Shown here: piece by piece, positions 33,719-37,050 of the stretch
Numbering within the stretch: the first letter of the stretch is position 1
Layout: each line of letters opens with the position of its first letter
Assembly (NCBI GenBank): GCA_964372275.1
Contig: CAYJRR010000034.1
Span: 1-37,050 of the forward strand
Reading direction: 5' to 3'
Source of the DNA: CAYJRR01 sp964372275 [NCBI: uncultured bacterium]
Lineage (GTDB): Bacteria; CAYJRR01
DNA: 37,050 bases
Notes under the pieces: generated by a model
Database searches by the model: none
What the model was told of the DNA's origin: nothing
Seen by the model: only the letters and a program-made list of their open reading frames with translations
Made by a program: the position numbers and the translations under genes

Positions 33719-34990
33719 CTAGAGCACCTCGTAGGTGACGACCACTTCGGCGCCACCGCCCGGAACGTGCGGGGGGACGAAGGAGATCGAGTTCGATCCC
33801 TCGTCGTAGATCCACCACGCAGGGTCCTGCTCCACGCCGTCGACCGTCACCCGGATCGTCTCCGGATCGGGGATCTCCGTCAGCTCGAAGACCGATTGGA
33901 CCGAGACGACCTCGAAGGCCAGGTCCTGGAGGATCGTGCCGAAGTTCGTCTCGCAGATCGAGCCGAAGAGCCCTCCCGTGTCGTCGACGATCTCCTCGTA
34001 TCGAGGGCCGGCGTCGGCCTGCTCCGGAAAGACGAAGCAGCCGAACGGCGAAGGCCCGGCGATCGCCGCGACGAACAGTTTCGACGGATCGCCCCCCTTC
34101 ACCGCGAGGAGTCCGTTCCGGTAGTGGTCGACGCTTTGCGGCGACGAGTCGTTCTCGTCGGAGACGAAGACGACGAACAGTCGCGCGGCGTCGCGCAGGA
34201 AGCCGGCGTTCTCCACCTGGGCGAGGGGCGCCGTCACCGCGGCGAGAGCGGCGATCAGCCCCTGCTCGTCCCCGCTGCCCTCGTCGCCTACGGTGGCGTT
34301 GGCCTGGAAGGCGGCGACGACATTCGGCGTGGTGGGGGTCAACACCTTGGGATTGCCTTGGAAGCGCCCCTGGTGCGCCGGATCGAGCATGTCGGTGGTG
34401 GTGATCGCGATCCGGTAGTCGACCTGCCCACCCACCAGCCAGTTGATGAACGTCTCGAACGAGTCGGCCAGCTTCTGCTGGCTGTCGGACATCGAGCCCG
34501 AGTTGTCGACGACGAACAGGATGTCGGCCAATCCACCGACCAGCTCCCCCTGGGTGAAGAGGTCCACCTGCACGTGCACGCCGTGCCCGCCGAGCGCCAC
34601 CGGGATCGACGGTTCGTCCGGATCGTCGCTTTCGACGTAGAGCGTGGCGAGCGCGTCCCCCGCGGCGACCGGAAGGAAGCGGATCTCGATCCCGCGCTCC
34701 TGTTCGGCGTCGAGCACCCAGGGACTGTCGACCGAGGGGACCTCGCCCGCGATCGAATACGGGCCGTTCTCCGGCTCGATCCGCAGGCCGGTCACCCGGA
34801 TCGCGCGATGGCCGACGTTGGTCGCGACGACCTCGTCGAGCAGGCTCGTCTGCTCCGCGACGCGTCCGTAGTCGACGGCGTCGGGTGTGACACGCAGGTC
34901 GCCGGGCAGCGTGTCGAGCGGATTGTCGTTGCAGCCGGCAGCCAGGATCGCGACCGCGCCGAGCGCGATCGCGCGAACCGTCGAGAACAT
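33719..34990 (-). CDS. Lipoprotein with choice-of-anchor-like beta domain and von Willebrand factor A domain
   Basis: A 423-residue protein. A short signal peptide ends in the lipobox ILAAGC, so it is probably membrane-anchored by lipid. Residues of about 30-135 look like an ASH/'choice-of-anchor D' beta domain (VDYGRVAEQTSLLDEVV, then SDDPDEPSIPVALGG). A vWA domain follows from about residue 150, with the MIDAS metal site DNSGSMSD in ILFVVDNSGSMSD. Later ligands are plausible around TTTDML and SDENDSS. The C-terminal 60 residues form another beta segment (ETIRVTVDGVEQDP). Such lipoproteins are common in Myxococcota-like genomes, with adhesive or scaffolding roles; no partner is obvious here. 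ATG 34990 has GGGGAGG upstream; longer in-frame extension is rejected because it lacks a signal peptide. The 165 bases upstream show no other feature. Confidence 0.85.
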   Translation of the reverse strand: MFSTVRAIALGAVAILAAGCNDNPLDTLPGDLRVTPDAVDYGRVAEQTSLLDEVVATNVGHRAIRVTGLRIEPENGPYSIAGEVPSVDSPWVLDAEQERGIEIRFLPVAAGDALATLYVESDDPDEPSIPVALGGHGVHVQVDLFTQGELVGGLADILFVVDNSGSMSDSQQKLADSFETFINWLVGGQVDYRIAITTTDMLDPAHQGRFQGNPKVLTPTTPNVVAAFQANATVGDEGSGDEQGLIAALAAVTAPLAQVENAGFLRDAARLFVVFVSDENDSSPQSVDHYRNGLLAVKGGDPSKLFVAAIAGPSPFGCFVFPEQADAGPRYEEIVDDTGGLFGSICETNFGTILQDLAFEVVSVQSVFELTEIPDPETIRVTVDGVEQDPAWWIYDEGSNSISFVPPHVPGGGAEVVVTYEVL

Positions 34991-35155
34991 CGAGAGCCTC
35001 CCCTGCCGGCCGTTGCAGCACCGTGCGTGCCAGGCGCCACCGTGGTGCGACGACACGGCGGAGCCGCCATCCAGCGAGGGATTCCCGCCGCGCGGCGAGG
35101 CAGCGACGGCGCGGAGTGTCACCGCGCCACACAGTCGGCCGTTTCTGTCACAGCG

Positions 35156-36106
35156 TCAGGCGCCGGCGACGTGGCGGCGCGCGGCCTCGAGGATCGCCGG
35201 CCGATCGGAGCGTGGATCGAACCAGCGGATCCCGGGCTGGCGCCGGAACCAGGTGAGCTGCCGCTTCGCGTAGCGCCGGTTGTCCCGGGCGTCGAGCGCG
35301 AGCGCCTCGTCGAGCGACATCCGCCCCTCGTGCACCCAGCGCATGTGGCGGTAGCACAGCCCGTTGAGCGCCTTGAGCTCCGGCGAGAGTCCGCTCGCCA
35401 GCAGCCGCCGGTACTCGTCGAGCAGCCCGGCGCGGACCTGCTCCGCCTGGCGCGCGTCGATCCGCGCGTAGAGGAGCGGCCGCGGCAGGTCGAGGCCGAT
35501 CTGGAGCGCGTCGTACCGCAACCCGCCACGCCACGCCGGATCGCCGTCGCGGAGCTCGCCGATCGTCCGGCCGCTTGCCTCGAGCACCTCGAGCGCCCGC
35601 AGCGTTCGCATTCGGTCGTTGCGGTGGATCGTGGCCGCGGAGGCCGGATCGTCGCGCTCGAGCCGGGCGCGAAGCGCGTCGTAGCCGCCCGGCTCGGCGG
35701 CCCGGCGCGCGAGCCGGGCGCGGATCTCGGGGGCGACGTCCGGCGCCGCGAACAGGCCGCGAAGCAGCGCCTTCAGGTAGAAGCCGGTCCCCCCCACGAC
35801 GATCGGCGCGCCGCCACGCGCGACGATCGCCGCGATCGCCGCGTCGGCGAGCCCGGCCCAGACGGCGGCCGAGAGCGGCCGGTCGGGATCGCGAACGTCG
35901 AACAGGTGGTGCGGCACACCGCCGCGCTCGGCGTCGGTCGGTTTGGCCGTGCCGAGGTCCAGACCGCGGTAGACCTGCGTCGAGTCGGCGTTGATCACCT
36001 CGCCGGGCCGTCCGGCCGCCGCCAGCGCGAGCGCCACCTCCACCGCGATCGCCGTCTTTCCGGTCGCCGTCGGGCCGCAGAGGACGACGATCTTGGTCCG
36101 GTCCAC
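35156..36106 (-). CDS. miaA: tRNA dimethylallyltransferase
   Basis: Adds a dimethylallyl group to adenosine 37 of tRNAs that read UNN codons. It has 316 residues. Landmarks are the P-loop VLCGPTATGKTAIA, INADSTQVYRGLDLGTAKP, PHHLFDVRDPD, IVVGGTGFYLKALLRGL, RNDRMRTLRALEVLEASGR and the C-terminal RRYAKRQLTWFRRQPGIRWFD. The start GTG at 36106 gives the standard N-terminus. It lies 165 bases upstream of the lipoprotein gene and is divergent from the plus-strand gene at the right edge. Ordinary and complete. Confidence 0.96.
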   Translation of the reverse strand: MDRTKIVVLCGPTATGKTAIAVEVALALAAAGRPGEVINADSTQVYRGLDLGTAKPTDAERGGVPHHLFDVRDPDRPLSAAVWAGLADAAIAAIVARGGAPIVVGGTGFYLKALLRGLFAAPDVAPEIRARLARRAAEPGGYDALRARLERDDPASAATIHRNDRMRTLRALEVLEASGRTIGELRDGDPAWRGGLRYDALQIGLDLPRPLLYARIDARQAEQVRAGLLDEYRRLLASGLSPELKALNGLCYRHMRWVHEGRMSLDEALALDARDNRRYAKRQLTWFRRQPGIRWFDPRSDRPAILEAARRHVAGA

Positions 36107-36220
36107 GGGGACCGTTGGTAGCAGGTTCCCGCACCGCCGTCAGCGGGCGCGTCGACCGCCCGGTGGGACATCGAAGCCCCTCGATCGACGATGCATCGGC
36201 AGCGATTCCGGGAGGTTACG

Positions 36221-37050
36221 GTGGCTCCCGGATTGCAGATCGTTCGTTCCGTGGCATCCGGACGCACGGCGACGTTCGTTCTGGCGTTCGCGCTCGCCGG
36301 TCCGGCCGGCGCGTTCGCCTCCGACTGCACGAGCGTCCCCGGCACGGCGCTGGCGGCGCTCGCCGCCGACGTCCGGGGCGCGCGCACCGTCCCCTGCGCC
36401 GGCGATCCGACGACGCGATTCTTCGCGGAGGTGGCGCAACGGCGAGGGACCGAGCCGGCGTCGCTCTCGGGACTCGACCTCCTCCACGAAATCGGGGTCG
36501 CAATCGGCGTGGCGCCGAATCGCGTGCCGCGGACGCGCGCGGACGAGTCGGCGCTTGCGCGCGGGGAGTGGCGCTTCTACGAAGGGGAGGCGCTCGCCCA
36601 GGTCGCGCGCGTGCAGGATGCGATCCGGCGCGCCGCCAGGAGCGCCGCGCCGCGGCTGCTCGTCGTTCCGGTCCGGGTCGCGACCGCGTCGGGAACGGCA
36701 ACGGTGGCGATCTTCGCGGTGACCCGACCGGACGGCACGCGCGCCTACGTCGACCGCCAGGGACGCGTCTACCGGACCTTCGGGGACTGGACGACGAACA
36801 ACACCCTTCCGGCGGGGACGATGACCTACCCGTCGGGCGGCCGCCTGACGGGCGGCTGCCCAGACCTGGTCACGACGAACACGCCGGCCGTCGTCGACAC
36901 ACCCCTCGAGCGGCTGCTCGTAGCGGCGGATCGCGTCGCGGTCGCCGGGGGTCTGGTGCTCGGCGCCGCGGCGCTCGCCGGTACCGGCGGCGCCATCGTT
37001 CCGATCGCGGGGGCGGCGCTGTCGGTCTACGCGATCGTCCGGTCGTCGAC
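36221..37050 (+). CDS. Exported protein with a possible DUF4781-like region (truncated at window end)
   Basis: 276 codons are visible and the frame runs off the right edge. The start GTG 36221 has GGGAGG five bases upstream; an in-frame ATG at 36191 is the alternative. A signal peptide is clear (TATFVLAFALAGPAGAFA, then SDCTS). The middle is Arg/Ala-rich with LLVVPVRVATASG. Residues of about 165-200 read RAYVDRQGRVYRTFGDWTTN followed by NTLPAGTMTYPSGG, and a hydrophobic region with GGLVLGAAALAG and IVPIAGAALSVYAIVRSS follows. This order (YVD-x-x-GRVY, NN-LP, yP-x-x-G, then a hydrophobic VYgiVRSS stretch) resembles a domain I remember from insect proteins as DUF4781. That is recollection, not a search result. 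Cysteine residues suggest disulfides. No function can be given. Confidence 0.6.
   Translation, partial: MAPGLQIVRSVASGRTATFVLAFALAGPAGAFASDCTSVPGTALAALAADVRGARTVPCAGDPTTRFFAEVAQRRGTEPASLSGLDLLHEIGVAIGVAPNRVPRTRADESALARGEWRFYEGEALAQVARVQDAIRRAARSAAPRLLVVPVRVATASGTATVAIFAVTRPDGTRAYVDRQGRVYRTFGDWTTNNTLPAGTMTYPSGGRLTGGCPDLVTTNTPAVVDTPLERLLVAADRVAVAGGLVLGAAALAGTGGAIVPIAGAALSVYAIVRSS

Noticed and set aside
34991-35122. A longer start for the vWA lipoprotein
   Set aside because: The extension has no signal-peptide character, while ATG 34990 has GGGGAGG and leads directly into a lipobox.
34991-35155. A tRNA or small RNA gene in the largest right-hand gap
   Set aside because: No cloverleaf, T-loop consensus or promoter-terminator pair could be seen.
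32462-36121. A plus-strand open frame of about 1200 codons
   Set aside because: It runs antisense through pheA, accA, the vWA lipoprotein and miaA, all of which have clear family motifs; it has a typical low-complexity shadow composition.

Overview
The window is about 37 kb of very GC-rich DNA from a Gram-negative (diderm) bacterium. It encodes the outer-membrane LPS assembly protein LptD, two further outer-membrane barrels, lipoproteins and a multiheme cytochrome. The gene order and cytochrome content would fit Acidobacteriota or a neighbouring phylum, but the sequence has no rRNA or other decisive marker, so this placement is an inference. Genes are packed very tightly: no gap exceeds 200 bases, many starts are GTG, and thirteen gene junctions are four-base overlaps of the form ATGA, GTGA or TTGA.

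Left part (1-6087, minus strand). A three-gene operon encodes a lipoprotein with Ig-like domains and a heme motif, an outer-membrane barrel and a periplasmic-type cytochrome with at least ten CxxCH motifs that runs off the left edge. Together they look like a trans-outer-membrane electron conduit. Upstream lie enolase and a secreted HEAT-repeat protein.

Plus-strand block (6176-11895). A HAD-family hydrolase is followed by a probable zinc or manganese uptake set: a small His/Cys-containing membrane-anchored protein, a porin-like protein, an A-1 family substrate-binding protein and an ABC permease. No ATPase is visible. An unrecognised secreted protein with a C-terminal duplication ends this block, and its stop codon overlaps that of trpA.

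Long minus-strand block (33631 down to 11892). This is essentially one directional run: accA, pheA, hisC, tyrA, aroA, cmk; then, after a 194-base gap with a good promoter, rpsA, ihfB, a HIT hydrolase, a TPR/double cyclic-nucleotide-binding protein, accD, folC, lptD and the full trpEGDCFBA set. It combines the known pheA-hisC-tyrA-aroA-cmk-rpsA-ihfB 'supraoperon' order with tryptophan, fatty-acid, folate and envelope genes. PheA has lost about half of its prephenate dehydratase domain.

Right end (33719-37050). A von Willebrand A-domain lipoprotein and miaA lie on the minus strand. A divergent, truncated secreted protein on the plus strand resembles a domain I remember mainly from insects.

The most unusual signal is a pair of related palindromic elements made of 7-base repeats (1030-1118 and 20790-20874). 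Each lies in frame directly after the start codon of an exported protein (the multiheme cytochrome and LptD) at a translationally coupled junction, and each encodes a similar N-terminal extension plus part of the signal-peptide hydrophobic region. Heptamers free of stops read as the same cyclic heptapeptide in every frame, so the element is coding-compatible in any register.
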